Positions 45,690 through 55,441 are shown, counted from the stretch's first letter. The stretch: 64,000 nucleotides of DNA from Xanthobacteraceae bacterium (GCA_023954195.1 JAMLIK010000002.1:310001-374000); one strand, 5' to 3'. A program made the numbers and translations. Notes: generated by a model from the letters alone, not told the origin.

Positions 45690-45957
45690 GTCGATGACCT
45701 AGAAGTCCGCGCCGCAATCGGCGGGCGGATCAGGACCGGCTTCATCAGTAGCGACCGGACCTATGGGGCCCGCCGGGTTTGGTGGGACCTGCTTGCCGAG
45801 GGCATTGATTGCGGTCTTCATCGGGTTGAGCGCTTAATGCGCCTGCAAGCCCCGCGGGCCAGGCCGCGACGACGGCGACTGCCAAGGGACGAGGGCGATC
45901 GTCAGATCGCAACCCGGCCGTCGGATGAGGATCTATTGTTATTCGGCCTGCAATATT
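45690..45957 (+). pseudogene. IS3 family transposase remnant
   Basis: An open stretch reads VDDLEVRAAIGGRIRTGFIS and then DRTYGARRVWWDLLAEGIDC and HRVERLMRLQAPRARPRRRR, the HTH_21 region of an IS3-type OrfB (pattern TYGxxRVxxxL...RVxRLMR). It lacks the catalytic core, which would follow. It is cut on the left by the IS5 and on the right by the IS21. Confidence 0.75.
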
Positions 45958-46049
45958 GACCCCCTGAGCCGGGGGATCGGCGTCCAAAATTGACCCCCTA
46001 CAGGTTGGCTGTTGCGCTGCCTGCTTTGTCATGAAGCAGGTGGTCGGGG

Positions 46050-46799
46050 ATGCTGATCGTGGAGACGATTGCACGGATACGGCGCGAACACTTCATCAAG
46101 GGCAAGACGATCAAGGAGATCGCCCGTGACCTGAAGGTGTCGCGGAACACAGACCGGAAGGTGCTGAGGTCGGGAGAGACCTCGTTCGAGTATGAGCGTT
46201 CGGTCCAGCCGCGCCCCAAGCTCGGGCGTTGGGCGCCCGAGCTTGATGACCTGCTGGCGGCGAACGCGGGCAAATCCGCGCGCGAACAGCTGACGCTGAT
46301 CCGGATCTTCGAAGAGTTGCGCGGACGCGGTTATGACGGCGGCTACGATGCCGTGCGGCGTTACGCCAGGCGCTGGAGCAAGGAGCGCGGACAGTCGACC
46401 GCGGCGGCCTATGTCCCGCTGAGTTTTGCGCCGGGAGAAGCTTATCAGTTCGACTGGAGCCACGAGATCGTCCTCCTCAACGGCGTGACGGTGCTCGTGA
46501 AGGTCGCCCACATCCGGCTGTGCCATAGCCGGATGCTGTTCGTGCGTGCGTATCCGCGCGAGACGCAGGAGATGGTGTTCGACGCCCACGACCGGGCGTT
46601 CGCGCTGTTCAAGGGCACCTGCAGTCGCGGCATCTACGACAACATGAAGACGGCGGTGGAGACGATCTTCGTCGGCAAGGATCGCCGCTACAATCGCCGC
46701 TTCCTGCAGATGTGCAGCCACTACCTGGTCGACCCGGTCGCCTGCACGCCGGCGTCGGGCTGGGAGAAGGGCCAGGTGGAGAACCAGGTCGGGCGGGAG
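46050..46799 (+). pseudogene. istA: istA transposase, 3' truncated
   Basis: About 250 residues from MLIVETIARIRREHFIKGKT. The helix-turn-helix TIKEIARDLKVSRNTDRKVL and the catalytic-domain segments AYQFDWSHEIVLLNG (first Asp), CSRGIYDNMKTAVETI (second Asp) and GWEKGQVENQVG (Glu region) are present. Sequence stops matching IstA at ENQVGRE, where the IS256 end begins, so roughly half of the protein is missing. Confidence 0.82.
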
Positions 46800-47486
46800 T
46801 GTCGGAAATTCTGTGTTTGAGGCGGTTGAACCATCATGCGTTGACGAAACGCTCGTTGAACATGATGGCGAATTGGGTCTTCGCCTCGGACCATTCGCGC
46901 GGTGGTCTTTTCCACTCGGCCGCGGCGCGGTTCAGACACAGATACAGCAATTTGGTTGCGGCGTCATCGGTTGGAAAATGACCTCGCGTTCGCACGGCCC
47001 GGCGTAGTTTTGAGTTGAGCGCTTCGATGGCATTGGTGGTGTAGATGATCCTCCGAACGGCTTCGGGGAACGCAAAGAACGGGATGACGAGATTCCAGTT
47101 GCGGCGCCAGCTCTGGGCGATGGCGGGATATTTTGCGCCCCAGGGTCCTTCTGCGAAGTCGTCCAGCGCCGCCTGGCCGGCATTGGCGTCGACCGCGCGG
47201 TAGACGGTCTTGAGGGCCTGCGCGACGCTCTTGTGGTCTTTCCATGCGGCAAAATCCATCGAATGGCGGATCAGGTGGACGATGCAGGTTTGCACCACCG
47301 TCTGCGGGAAAACCGCGTTGATGGCCTCCGGAAAGCCCTTCAGCCCATCGACGACGGCAATCAGGATGTCACTGACGCCGCGGCCCTTGAGTTCGTTCAT
47401 GACGCGCAACCAGAACTTGGCGCCTTCGGTCTGCTCGATCCACAAGCTCAGGATATCCTTGGTGCCGTCGGGCAGGACGCCTAGCG
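46800..47486 (-). pseudogene. IS256 family transposase, C-terminal fragment
   Basis: Leftward-reading frame covering the C-terminal half: [20 protein letters not shown], then [17 protein letters not shown] (Asp), [19 protein letters not shown], and YTTNAIEALNSKLRRAVRTR (Glu). The N-terminal half, including the first catalytic Asp, is missing; the frame joins IS21 sequence near 47487. Its intact end is the left one (TGTCGGAAATTCTGTGTTTG near 46800). The element inserted in istA and a deletion then fused it to istB. Confidence 0.82.
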
Positions 47487-48154
47487 CCAAGCTGCCGTTG
47501 GCCAAGGATCTTGACGACTTCCAGTTCGAAGGCGCGCCGATCAATCAGACGCTCGTCAACGATCTCGCCGGCGGCGGCTTCATCGCCCAGCAGCGCAACG
47601 TCGTGCTCGTCGGCGGCACCGGCACAGGCAAAACCCACCTGGCCATCGCAATCGCCAGAAGCTGCATACGTTCCGGCGCCCGCGGCCGCTTCTACAACGT
47701 GGTCGACCTCGTCAATCGCCTTGAGATCGAGACCCGTAACGGACGTCAGGGCCGGCTTGCCGAACATCTGACCCGGATGGACTTCATCGTGCTGGACGAA
47801 CTCGGATATCTGCCCTTCGCCCAATCCGGTGGCCAGCTTCTGTTCCACCTCGTCAGTCGGCTCTATGAGCGCGCTTCCGTCATCGTCACCACCAATCTCG
47901 CCTTCGGCGAATGGCCCAGCGTGTTCGGCGACGCCAAGATGACCACCGCGCTGCTCGACCGGTTGACCCTCCACTGCGACATCGTTGAAACCGGCAACGA
48001 CAGCTGGCGCTTCAAAAGCCGCGACGACGATCACGCCGCCCGCGCTCGTCTCGTCTCCGCAATCCCGGCCAGCTCCGACGAGCCGAGCGCTACCCTCAAA
48101 CCACGCCGCGCAAAGGGGTCAAAATTGGACGCCGATACGGGGTCAAATTTGTAA
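47487..48154 (+). pseudogene. istB: istB helper ATPase, 5' truncated
   Basis: From [20 protein letters not shown] onward. Walker A is [20 protein letters not shown], Walker [20 protein letters not shown], and sensor [20 protein letters not shown]. The AAA+ core is whole but about 60 N-terminal residues are lost, replaced by antisense IS256 sequence; the frame stays open back to 47210 by chance. Confidence 0.83.
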
Positions 48155-48168
48155 GCCGATTGACAGAT

Positions 48169-49497
48169 CTATGGCTGCAAGGCTCGTGAGCTATCGGCGA
48201 ATCGCATTTCCATCGCGCGTCGCGTCGCCACCGTGTCGTCGGCGGGATCGATCTCGACATCGTTCCAGGTCACGACCGCGCCATGCGCGATATCGCGTGT
48301 GAGCTTGACGCGATGTGCCAGGCCGATCGGCAGCGCGCCGACCCTCAGGCTGTCGCGCGCCGGCATCAATTTGCCCCATACGGTGTAGCCGCCTTCGCCG
48401 TCGAGCATCTCGCCGGCCTTGAGGTCGCGCTTGGTGACGGCGGCGACATCGCCGCGAAAGCCGCGCGGCTGTCCTGTCGGCTCACGGCGCAGCGCGGCCG
48501 ACAGCACCGAGATGTTCAGTTCCAATCCGATCAGATGGTACGGCTTGTACATCGCGGCGTATCGTCCGCTGGCATCGGTTTTCAATCCGTATTGCCTGAA
48601 GCAATCGGCGGCATAATCGTTCGGCGCTTCCAGCACTACATAGACGCCCCACCGCAGATCGCGAAACACCGGGCGGCCGTCTCGCTCCACCGACGACACC
48701 ACTTCCACCATGCCGGATCGATCCAGCACGCCGCCCTGGTCGCGCGGTCGCATGATGTGCGGCAGATCGTCGACGCCGCACGGCGGAAATTTCAAGCCCG
48801 CCTCGGGGGCGTCGAGCCCGGTGGCGTTGGCGATCGCCGCCATTTCGATGGCGGACTTGGTGCCGTCAAGGAAGGAGTTGAACATCTGCGGATTCATCCC
48901 GGCGGATTGCGCTTCCGCGGCGGTCAGTCCGTAGTGCTTCCACACATCCTTCGGCGTCACGTCGTGGTAGAGCGGCAGATATTTGGTGCCCTTGCCGGCG
49001 GCGACCACCTTGAAGCCTGTGGCGCGGGCCCAGTCGACCATTTCGGCGGTCAAGGCCGGCTGATCGCCGTAGGCCAGCGAATAGACCACGCCGGCGTTGC
49101 GCGCTTCTTCCGCCAGCAGCGGCCCTGCTAGCACGTCGGCCTCGACGTTGACCATCACGATATGCTTGCCGGCCGCGATCGCCGCGCGGGCGTGGCGGAT
49201 GCCGACGGCGGGATTGCCGGTGGCCTCGACCACCACCTCGACCGCACCGCCCTTGATCGCCGCCATGCCGTCGGTCGTGAAAGTCGTCGCCTCGATCCGC
49301 GCGCGGTCCCAGCCCACGGTGCGGCACGCCTCGCGCGCGCGCTCCGGATCGAGATCGACGATGGCGGCTACCTCAAGTCCGGGCGTATGCGGCGCCTGCG
49401 CCAGAAACATCGAACCGAATTTTCCGGCGCCGATCAGCACGACGCGAACGGGTTTGCCCGCCGCGTGGCGGGCTTGCAGAAGATGGTGGAGATTCAT
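48169..49497 (-). CDS. NAD(P)-dependent dehydrogenase with C-terminal SAF domain
   Basis: A 442-residue protein. The NAD(P)-binding Rossmann fold reads RVVLIGAGKFGSMFLAQAP, with homoserine-dehydrogenase-like blocks VVVEATGNPAVGIRHARAAI and GKHIVMVNVEADVLAGPLLA. The C-terminal part (AVTKRDLKAGEMLDGEGGYT onward) is a SAF/AFP-like domain. This architecture belongs to a sugar-acid or branched acid catabolic group whose substrate is mostly unknown. It is the last gene of the leftward group with PhyH and GntR. IS21 ends 16 bp past its stop. Confidence 0.83.
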   Translation of the reverse strand: MNLHHLLQARHAAGKPVRVVLIGAGKFGSMFLAQAPHTPGLEVAAIVDLDPERAREACRTVGWDRARIEATTFTTDGMAAIKGGAVEVVVEATGNPAVGIRHARAAIAAGKHIVMVNVEADVLAGPLLAEEARNAGVVYSLAYGDQPALTAEMVDWARATGFKVVAAGKGTKYLPLYHDVTPKDVWKHYGLTAAEAQSAGMNPQMFNSFLDGTKSAIEMAAIANATGLDAPEAGLKFPPCGVDDLPHIMRPRDQGGVLDRSGMVEVVSSVERDGRPVFRDLRWGVYVVLEAPNDYAADCFRQYGLKTDASGRYAAMYKPYHLIGLELNISVLSAALRREPTGQPRGFRGDVAAVTKRDLKAGEMLDGEGGYTVWGKLMPARDSLRVGALPIGLAHRVKLTRDIAHGAVVTWNDVEIDPADDTVATRRAMEMRFADSSRALQP

Positions 49498-49658
49498 GGG
49501 ACGGGTCCGGTGAGATGTATTTCGAAACGGGTTGAAACGATTGAGACCGTGATGGCGGGACGTGCCCCGTCATGCATGGTTCAGTGCGACACCGGGAACA
49601 CGCAGATGCCCGGCACAATGGCCGGGCATGACGTCCGGATCAAATTTCCAGCTTCAAA

Positions 49659-50459
49659 TTATTCCGCAGCCTGTTGCGGCCTGCGGGCGAGTTGAACCAG
49701 CGCGTCGTCGGCGACGGTCTTGATCGGCGTGAAATCGCGATGCGCGATGAATTCGGGCCGGGTCGGCGTGCGAATGTGGTTGGAAACCGCGTTCAGCGTC
49801 AGATAGACGATCTTGCGCGGATAGGGCGTGATGTTTCCGGCCGAGCCGTGGACCAGATTGCCATGGAACATCAGCATGCCGCCGGGCTTGCCGGTGGGCG
49901 CGACGATACCGCCCTGCTCGACCAACCGGGTGACGGTGGCCTCGTCGAGAGTCCACAAGGGATAGGACGTGGTGGCGAGGTCGTGCGCGGCTTCGAGATC
50001 GCCGGCGTTCTGGCTGCGCGGCACCAGCATCAGCGGGCCGTTGATCGGCATCACCTCGTCGAGGAAGATCGCGATGTTCATGGCGCGCGGCTCCGGCATG
50101 CCGTCGTCGCGCTTCCAGGTGCCGTAGTCCTGATGCCACTGCCAGACGTCGCCGGTGAAGGCGGATTTGGCGTTGATCTTGAACTGATGCATGTAAACTT
50201 TTTCGCCGAACACCTGCTCGATCGGTTCGATCATGCGCGGATGCGCGCCGAGCAGGCCGAATGCCTCGTTGTAGAGATGCGCGGCGAACGCGGTGCGCGG
50301 CGCGCCGCTTTTCTCGCGCCAGACTTCCGGCCGCTGCTGATCGTAGATGGCGACGGCCTCGCGGCGCAGCAGTTCGACTTCCTCCGCAGTGAACAATTCA
50401 GGCAGGAACAGCCAGCCTTCGGTGTGAAAATGATCGAGCTGGGCCTGGGTGAGTTTCAT
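49659..50459 (-). CDS. Phytanoyl-CoA dioxygenase (PhyH) family protein
   Basis: A 266-residue Fe(II)/2-oxoglutarate oxygenase. The iron ligands are His and Asp in VWQWHQDYGTWKRDDG and a distal His in MLMFHGNLVHGSAGNITPYP, where Arg of YPRKIVYLTLNAV could bind 2-oxoglutarate. HTEGWLFLPELFTAEEVELL is the family N-terminus. Related enzymes hydroxylate ectoine, phosphonates or acyl groups. The substrate here is unknown; location between the GntR regulator and a dehydrogenase suggests the first step of a catabolic route. Confidence 0.87.
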   Translation of the reverse strand: MKLTQAQLDHFHTEGWLFLPELFTAEEVELLRREAVAIYDQQRPEVWREKSGAPRTAFAAHLYNEAFGLLGAHPRMIEPIEQVFGEKVYMHQFKINAKSAFTGDVWQWHQDYGTWKRDDGMPEPRAMNIAIFLDEVMPINGPLMLVPRSQNAGDLEAAHDLATTSYPLWTLDEATVTRLVEQGGIVAPTGKPGGMLMFHGNLVHGSAGNITPYPRKIVYLTLNAVSNHIRTPTRPEFIAHRDFTPIKTVADDALVQLARRPQQAAE

Positions 50460-50501
50460 GGACGTTTCCTTCCTGTTATCGTGCGATCGAAACGATCGGT
50501 T

Positions 50502-51182
50502 TCATGCGGCTTGGCTCGAAGCCGATAGCCGCTGTTCAGTGAATTCGCCGGCCGTGATGGCGTGCTGGCGGGCCGCGGCTTCCGCGCCGTCGGCGTCGCC
50601 GGCCAGAATGAGGGCCGCGATCGCTTCGTGTTCGGCCCAGGCGCTGGCGCGGTAATCCAGTTCGGCAAGCACGGTCGCCATCGAGCGGCGCATGTGCGGC
50701 CATTGCGCGCCGATGGTTTCCTCGATCACCGGATTGCCGGACAGATGATAAATGGCGCGATGGAAATCCACATCGCAGCCGATCAGGGTCGCCAGCGGCG
50801 TGGTGTCGTCGGCGTCGCGGCCGACCTGCAATGCGCGTTCCAGTTCGGCGCGACCCGAGGCGTCAAGCTTGAGCCGCAACGCCGCGAGGCGGGCGGACAG
50901 GCCGTCGAGGGCACCGCGAACCTGGTAAAGCTGGCGAATCCGCAAGGGGTCCAGTCGGGTCACCTGAAACCCTTTTCGTCCGCTCTCGGCGATCAGCCCC
51001 TGCCGATGCAATAGATGCAGCGCGTGGCTGACCGGCTGGCGCGAAACGCCGAGCCGCTCGGCCAGTTCGATTTGACGGATGCGATGTCCCGGCGGCAATG
51101 ACCGGTCGACGATCGCATCGAGAATCCGGCCGTAGACCTGATGAATGAGGTTGGGCGACAGATCCAGCGGTATCATATGCAT
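50502..51182 (-). CDS. GntR family transcriptional regulator, FCD type
   Basis: About 226 residues. The winged helix-turn-helix reads GHRIRQIELAERLGVSRQPV followed by SHALHLLHRQGLIAESG. The C-terminal FCD ligand domain carries the Asp/His metal pattern (CDVDFHRAIYHLSGNPVI). Such regulators usually repress nearby uptake and breakdown genes until a carboxylate inducer binds. Two in-frame ATGs (51182 and 51176) are possible starts. A perfect 24-bp palindrome begins 2 bp upstream of the first. Confidence 0.92.
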   Translation of the reverse strand: MHMIPLDLSPNLIHQVYGRILDAIVDRSLPPGHRIRQIELAERLGVSRQPVSHALHLLHRQGLIAESGRKGFQVTRLDPLRIRQLYQVRGALDGLSARLAALRLKLDASGRAELERALQVGRDADDTTPLATLIGCDVDFHRAIYHLSGNPVIEETIGAQWPHMRRSMATVLAELDYRASAWAEHEAIAALILAGDADGAEAAARQHAITAGEFTEQRLSASSQAA

Positions 51183-51183
51183 T

Positions 51184-51207
51184 CCGAATTCGGAATTCCG
51201 AATTCGG
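51184..51207. promoter_or_regulatory. 24-bp perfect palindrome, probable GntR operator
   Basis: CCGAATTCGG occurs at both ends (51184-51193 and 51198-51207), with AATT in the middle completing a perfect 24-bp palindrome. It lies at the start of gntR, in the 319-bp divergent region before the TRAP genes. The rest of that region shows no gene. It is well placed for autoregulation and possibly for control of the TRAP operon. Confidence 0.7.
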
Positions 51208-51501
51208 CAAGACTATGGAGAGACCGCCTCGATGTCAACGGTGCGCCGAGCCCGATCGAAACTGACCGCGGCGGAGCTCTCTGACTAAATCGACATTCGG
51301 GAGATGCGCATCATCCCAACATCTCATGCGACGGATTGACGCGCTTCCGGTCCCGGCTGATTGTGACTGTCGGCGCACTTTGCCTAAACTGTGTTCGCGC
51401 GCGAATTCCTGCTTTGCCGGCGCGCGCCGGCAATCGATCCTGGAGAACCGGGACGATTTCCGAATGCGGTCAAAAACATTCGTGGTCTGGGAGGATTCAC
51501 A

Positions 51502-52602
51502 ATGCTGAACGAGACAACATCTCGCCGTCGATTCATGACAGGCGCCGCCGTCGCCGGCGCCGCCGTCGCAGCGCCCTACATCCGGAACGCGGAAGCCGCC
51601 GAAACCATCTCATGGAAGGTGCAAACGTCATGGCCGGCGGGTGTCGGCCTCAACACCTTCAAGGCGTGGTGCAACACGATCAAGGAAAAAACCGGCGGCG
51701 AACTCGAATTCAAGCCCTATGCCGCGAAGGAAATTGTCGGTGATTTCGAACTGCTCGACGGCGTCAAGAACGGCGTGCTGGAGGCGATGAACTCGTTCTG
51801 CGTCTATTGGGTCGGCAAGATTCCAGCGACGGCGTTCCTGTCGTCCTACCTGATGGGTTTGCGCTATCCCCACGAGTGGGACATTTTCTTCTATGGCAAG
51901 GGCGGCGTGCAGATGGCCCGCGAGATCTATGCCAAGCAGGGACTTTACTGGGTCGGCCGAATCCAGCACGGGCCGAACATCGTCCACTCGAAGAAGCCGA
52001 TCCGCTCGATCGAGGACTTCAAGGGCCTGAAGCTGCGGGTCCCTGGCGGCATGATCGCCGAAGGTTTCGCGGCGGCCGGCGCCCGGACGACGCTGTTGCC
52101 CGGCGGCGAAGTGTTCTCGGCCCTGGAAAAGGGCACCGTGGATGCGGCGGACTACACCGGTCCGGCGGTGAACTGGGACCTCGGCTTCCAGCAGGTGACG
52201 AAGTACATCTGGATGGGACCGGTCGGCCTTGAGTCGATCTATCAGCCGGTCGATCTGATGGACTTCGTCGTCAACATGAACGTCTGGAACAAGCTTTCGC
52301 CAAGAATGAAGCTGTGGATCGAGAACGAAGTCGAAGCCTATTCGGCTCATCATTTCGGTTCGATTCAGCGAGCCGATATGGAGGCGTGGGACAAGTTCAT
52401 CAAGGCTGGCATCGAGATCAATCGCCTGCCGGTTGAGGATCTTGAAAAATTCCAGCGCATCGCGGTGCCGATCTGGTTCAAATGGGCCAACAAGGACAAG
52501 GATGCCGCGCGCGTTTTCAAGACCCAGCTCGACATCATGGAGTCGCCGAGCCTCGGCTACGTCACGCCTGAAATGTATCAGGGGCAGAAACTCGACCTTT
52601 AG
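51502..52602 (+). CDS. TRAP transporter substrate-binding protein, set 2 (Tat signal)
   Basis: A 366-residue binding protein. The N-terminus SRRRFMTGAAVAGAAVAAPY is a Tat signal peptide. The body has SIEDFKGLKLRVPGGMIAEG and LPGGEVFSALEKGTVDAADY, the pattern of the COG4663-type (mannitol/chloroaromatic, FcbT1-like) TRAP binders. GGGAGG lies 7 bases before the start. First gene of the rightward transcript, opposite gntR. Ligand unknown, probably the substrate of the adjacent PhyH/dehydrogenase pathway. Confidence 0.9.
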   Translation: MLNETTSRRRFMTGAAVAGAAVAAPYIRNAEAAETISWKVQTSWPAGVGLNTFKAWCNTIKEKTGGELEFKPYAAKEIVGDFELLDGVKNGVLEAMNSFCVYWVGKIPATAFLSSYLMGLRYPHEWDIFFYGKGGVQMAREIYAKQGLYWVGRIQHGPNIVHSKKPIRSIEDFKGLKLRVPGGMIAEGFAAAGARTTLLPGGEVFSALEKGTVDAADYTGPAVNWDLGFQQVTKYIWMGPVGLESIYQPVDLMDFVVNMNVWNKLSPRMKLWIENEVEAYSAHHFGSIQRADMEAWDKFIKAGIEINRLPVEDLEKFQRIAVPIWFKWANKDKDAARVFKTQLDIMESPSLGYVTPEMYQGQKLDL

Positions 52603-52872
52603 CCGTCACGCGAGAGGCCCGGTGCGCTACGGGGAATCCCTTGGCGCGCCGGGTTTTGGCTGCCTTGGTGCATCGGACCTGATCCATCGGTTTGTCCTCA
52701 CTGAGCGGTGGAAGAACCACGCGCTTTTTGTGGTGGGATAAATTCCGATTCAAATTTGATGTATCGTAATGGTCGCGACACGGCTGCGATCTTGCAGGCC
52801 TGCCGCAACTAACAACAGCGCCATCAAGCGCGGTCACCGCCGCAATCGACGCGGTGGCATCCGGGGGGGCCC

Positions 52873-53997
52873 ATGCCCGAGATCAATTTTGTATTGCCTC
52901 ATTGGCTTTATTGGGGCGCGCTTCTGCTATTTCCCATTATCGCCATGGCCATGGTTCGGCGCGAGCAACAGCGGCCGAAGCGTCATGGTCCATCGCTGTT
53001 CGTGGCCTACATGTTCTGGCTCACGGCCGGCTTCCTCGGCCTTCACCGGATTTACCTCCGCAGCATATGGGCGGCGATTTTCCTGCCGGTGGTGATCGCG
53101 ATCCTCTACTTCAACGGCATCGACCGCAACTATCGTGAGGACGTCTCCCGGTCGCGGGCGGCGCACGAGACGGCTGTCGTCAAATTGCATCGCATCGAGC
53201 CTTCGCCGGGCGTCACGTTGTCGCCCGAAGCGACCGGCCGCGTCACCGCCGCACGCGAAGCGGAAGCCACGACGAAGGCCGATTTCCAGACCGCGGAGGA
53301 TAAGCTCAAATCCAACGGCAGAATTGTCAGCGGCCTCGCCATCTTGCTTGGCGTCATGCTGCTGATCGACGCTTTCCTGCTTCCGGGATTGGTTCGACGG
53401 GTTCGTGCGCGCGAGGCCGCGGCGGGGCCGCCGCCCCCCGAATTGATGCCACCGGATGTCACGACGATCGGCACCGGCGAGGACCCGACGCGGCGCGTTC
53501 ACACCCGCCTGACTGATGCTCTGGACGGTCTCAGCAATCGAGTCGGCGAATTTGTCGCCTATTGGGCGGTGCTGTCGGTGTTCGCCTATTACTACGAAGT
53601 CGTGGCCCGGTACTTTCTCAACTCGCCCACCAATTGGGTCCACGAAAGCATGTTTCTGATGTTCGGCATGCAATACATGCTGTCGGGCGCATACGGCTAC
53701 AAGGAGGATCAGCACGTCCGCGTCGACGTTCTCTATTCGCAGTTTTCGGTTCGGGGCAAGGCGATCGCCGATATCATCACCTCGGTCTTTTTCTTCATCT
53801 TCATCGGCACCATGCTGTGGACCGGATGGAGGTTCGCGTCGGACGCCATCAATGTCGGCGAAGTGTCGTTCACGGAATGGGCCGTTCAATACTGGCCGGT
53901 CAAGCTGACAATCCCCATCGGCGCCGGCCTCTTGCTGCTCCAGGGCACATCCAAGCTGATCAAGGACATCATCATCGTGACCAGGGCGAGGGCGTGA
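52873..53997 (+). CDS. TRAP small permease with N-terminal TM2-like extension, set 2
   Basis: A 374-residue protein, twice the usual DctQ length. Residues 1 to about 85 contain membrane segments with WLTAGFLGLHRIYLRSIWAA, resembling the TM2 domain motif (GxxGxHrxYL). Residues 90-155 are a charged helical, possibly coiled-coil region, followed by another membrane segment (GLAILLGVMLLIDAFLLPGL) and a proline-rich linker. The DctQ domain starts near residue 215 (VGEFVAYWAVLSVFAYYYEV, with WVHESMFLMFGMQYMLSGAY). dctM follows after 3 bp. Confidence 0.85.
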   Translation: MPEINFVLPHWLYWGALLLFPIIAMAMVRREQQRPKRHGPSLFVAYMFWLTAGFLGLHRIYLRSIWAAIFLPVVIAILYFNGIDRNYREDVSRSRAAHETAVVKLHRIEPSPGVTLSPEATGRVTAAREAEATTKADFQTAEDKLKSNGRIVSGLAILLGVMLLIDAFLLPGLVRRVRAREAAAGPPPPELMPPDVTTIGTGEDPTRRVHTRLTDALDGLSNRVGEFVAYWAVLSVFAYYYEVVARYFLNSPTNWVHESMFLMFGMQYMLSGAYGYKEDQHVRVDVLYSQFSVRGKAIADIITSVFFFIFIGTMLWTGWRFASDAINVGEVSFTEWAVQYWPVKLTIPIGAGLLLLQGTSKLIKDIIIVTRARA

Positions 53998-54000
53998 ACC

Positions 54001-55368
54001 ATGGGGCTCGAAATCGATATCGCATGGCTCACGCTGTTGATGTTCGGCTCGCTGGCCGCGCTGCTGGCGCTTGGCCTGCCGATGGCGTTCTGCACCGGCA
54101 GTCTCGCGACCATCTTCCTGTTCGTGTTCGGCACGCCGGCCATTCTCAACATGATGCCGTCGCGGATCTTCCCGTTTATGACGGACTATCAGCTTTCCGC
54201 CGTGCCGCTGTTCATTTTCATGGCGGCGGTGCTGGAGAAAGCCGGCATCATCGAGGAACTGTTCGACGCGATCTATAAGTGGCTCGGCTCGCTGAAGGGC
54301 GGCCTCGCCGCCGCGACGGTGATCGCCTGCACGTTGCTCGCGGCGATGGTCGGCGTCGTCGGCGCCACCGAAGTCACGATGGGCATGATCGCGCTTCCGG
54401 CCATGCTCAAGCGCGGCTACGATCCGAAGCTCGCCTGCGGCGCGCTGCTTTCGGGCGGGACGCTGGGCATCCTGATCCCGCCATCGGTGATGGCGATCGT
54501 CTATGCCGTCGTGGCGCAGCAGTCGCTCGGCGAACTGCTGGTCGGCTCGATCTTCCCCGGCTTGCTGCTGTCGGGACTCTATGTCGGCTATGTCCTGATC
54601 CGATGCTATATAAATCCGAGCCTCGGCCCGGCGTTGCCGCTGGAGGAGCGCGTCGACTGGCGCGAGAAACTCCGGCTGCTGAAGAACACGATCGCGCCGA
54701 TCCTGCTAATCATCCTTGTTCTCGGCGTGATCTTCTTCGGCATCGCCACGCCCGTCGAGGCGGCGGGCATTGGCACGTTCGGCGCGCTGTTCGTCGCCGC
54801 GCTGCATCGCCGCCTGAACTGGGTCAATATCCAGGACGCGGCGATGCAGACGCTGAAGGCCACCTCCATGGTGATGTGGATTTTCTTCGGCGCGACGATG
54901 TTCGTCGGCTTCTTCATCGTCAAGGGCGGCCAGGAATTCGTCGCCAACACCATTCTCGGCACCGGCCTGCCGCCCTATGGCATTTTATTGCTGATGATGG
55001 TGATCCTGTTCGTGCTTGGCATGTTCATCGACTGGGTCGGCATCCTGCTGCTGACCGTGCCGATTTTCCTGCCTATCATGCAGGGTCTGGAATGGGGCGG
55101 CGTATTCGGCCTCCCTGGCGTCGCGCCGAAAGACGTGGCGCTGTGGTATGGCGTGATCTTCATGGTCAACATGCAGATGGCGTTCCTCAGTCCACCCTTC
55201 GGATACTCGTTGTTTTATCTGAAAAGCGTGGCGCCGCCCGAGATCACCATGGCCACGATCTTCCGCGCCGCGGTCCAGTTCATGGCCTTGCAGTGGCTCG
55301 GCGTCGGCCTGTGCATCATGTTCCCGCAGATCATCACGTGGCTGCCCAGTTTGGTCTACACGCGGTGA
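54001..55368 (+). CDS. TRAP transporter large permease (DctM), set 2
   Basis: A 455-residue DctM-type permease. Blocks include AVPLFIFMAAVLEKAGIIEE, GTLGILIPPSVMAIVYAVVA and FGIATPVEAAGIGTFGALFV. The pattern with LYKSV-type ending PPFGYSLFYLKSVAPPEITM matches the FcbT3/DctM group that works with COG4663-type binders. It begins 3 bp after the small permease stop. Substrate unknown. Confidence 0.94.
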   Translation: MGLEIDIAWLTLLMFGSLAALLALGLPMAFCTGSLATIFLFVFGTPAILNMMPSRIFPFMTDYQLSAVPLFIFMAAVLEKAGIIEELFDAIYKWLGSLKGGLAAATVIACTLLAAMVGVVGATEVTMGMIALPAMLKRGYDPKLACGALLSGGTLGILIPPSVMAIVYAVVAQQSLGELLVGSIFPGLLLSGLYVGYVLIRCYINPSLGPALPLEERVDWREKLRLLKNTIAPILLIILVLGVIFFGIATPVEAAGIGTFGALFVAALHRRLNWVNIQDAAMQTLKATSMVMWIFFGATMFVGFFIVKGGQEFVANTILGTGLPPYGILLLMMVILFVLGMFIDWVGILLLTVPIFLPIMQGLEWGGVFGLPGVAPKDVALWYGVIFMVNMQMAFLSPPFGYSLFYLKSVAPPEITMATIFRAAVQFMALQWLGVGLCIMFPQIITWLPSLVYTR

Positions 55369-55441
55369 ATCGTGGCTCGAATGCCGCATCGGATATGAGG
55401 TGACAGCGCTTGATCCGGCGCGTCGCTCGATCGAAGAACGT

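Larger units (their letters stand above)
45949..48153 (+). mobile_element. IS21 family insertion sequence, internally rearranged
   Basis: Left end TGCAATATTGACCCCC with a second repeat GGCGTCCAAAATTGACCCCC at 45981; right end has GGGGTCAAAATTGGACGCC at about 48116 and GGGGTCAAATTTGTA at the tip, the inverted partners. Multiple terminal repeats are typical of IS21. The middle (about 46800-47486) is an IS256-type fragment replacing the end of istA and start of istB, so the element cannot move by itself. Confidence 0.85.
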
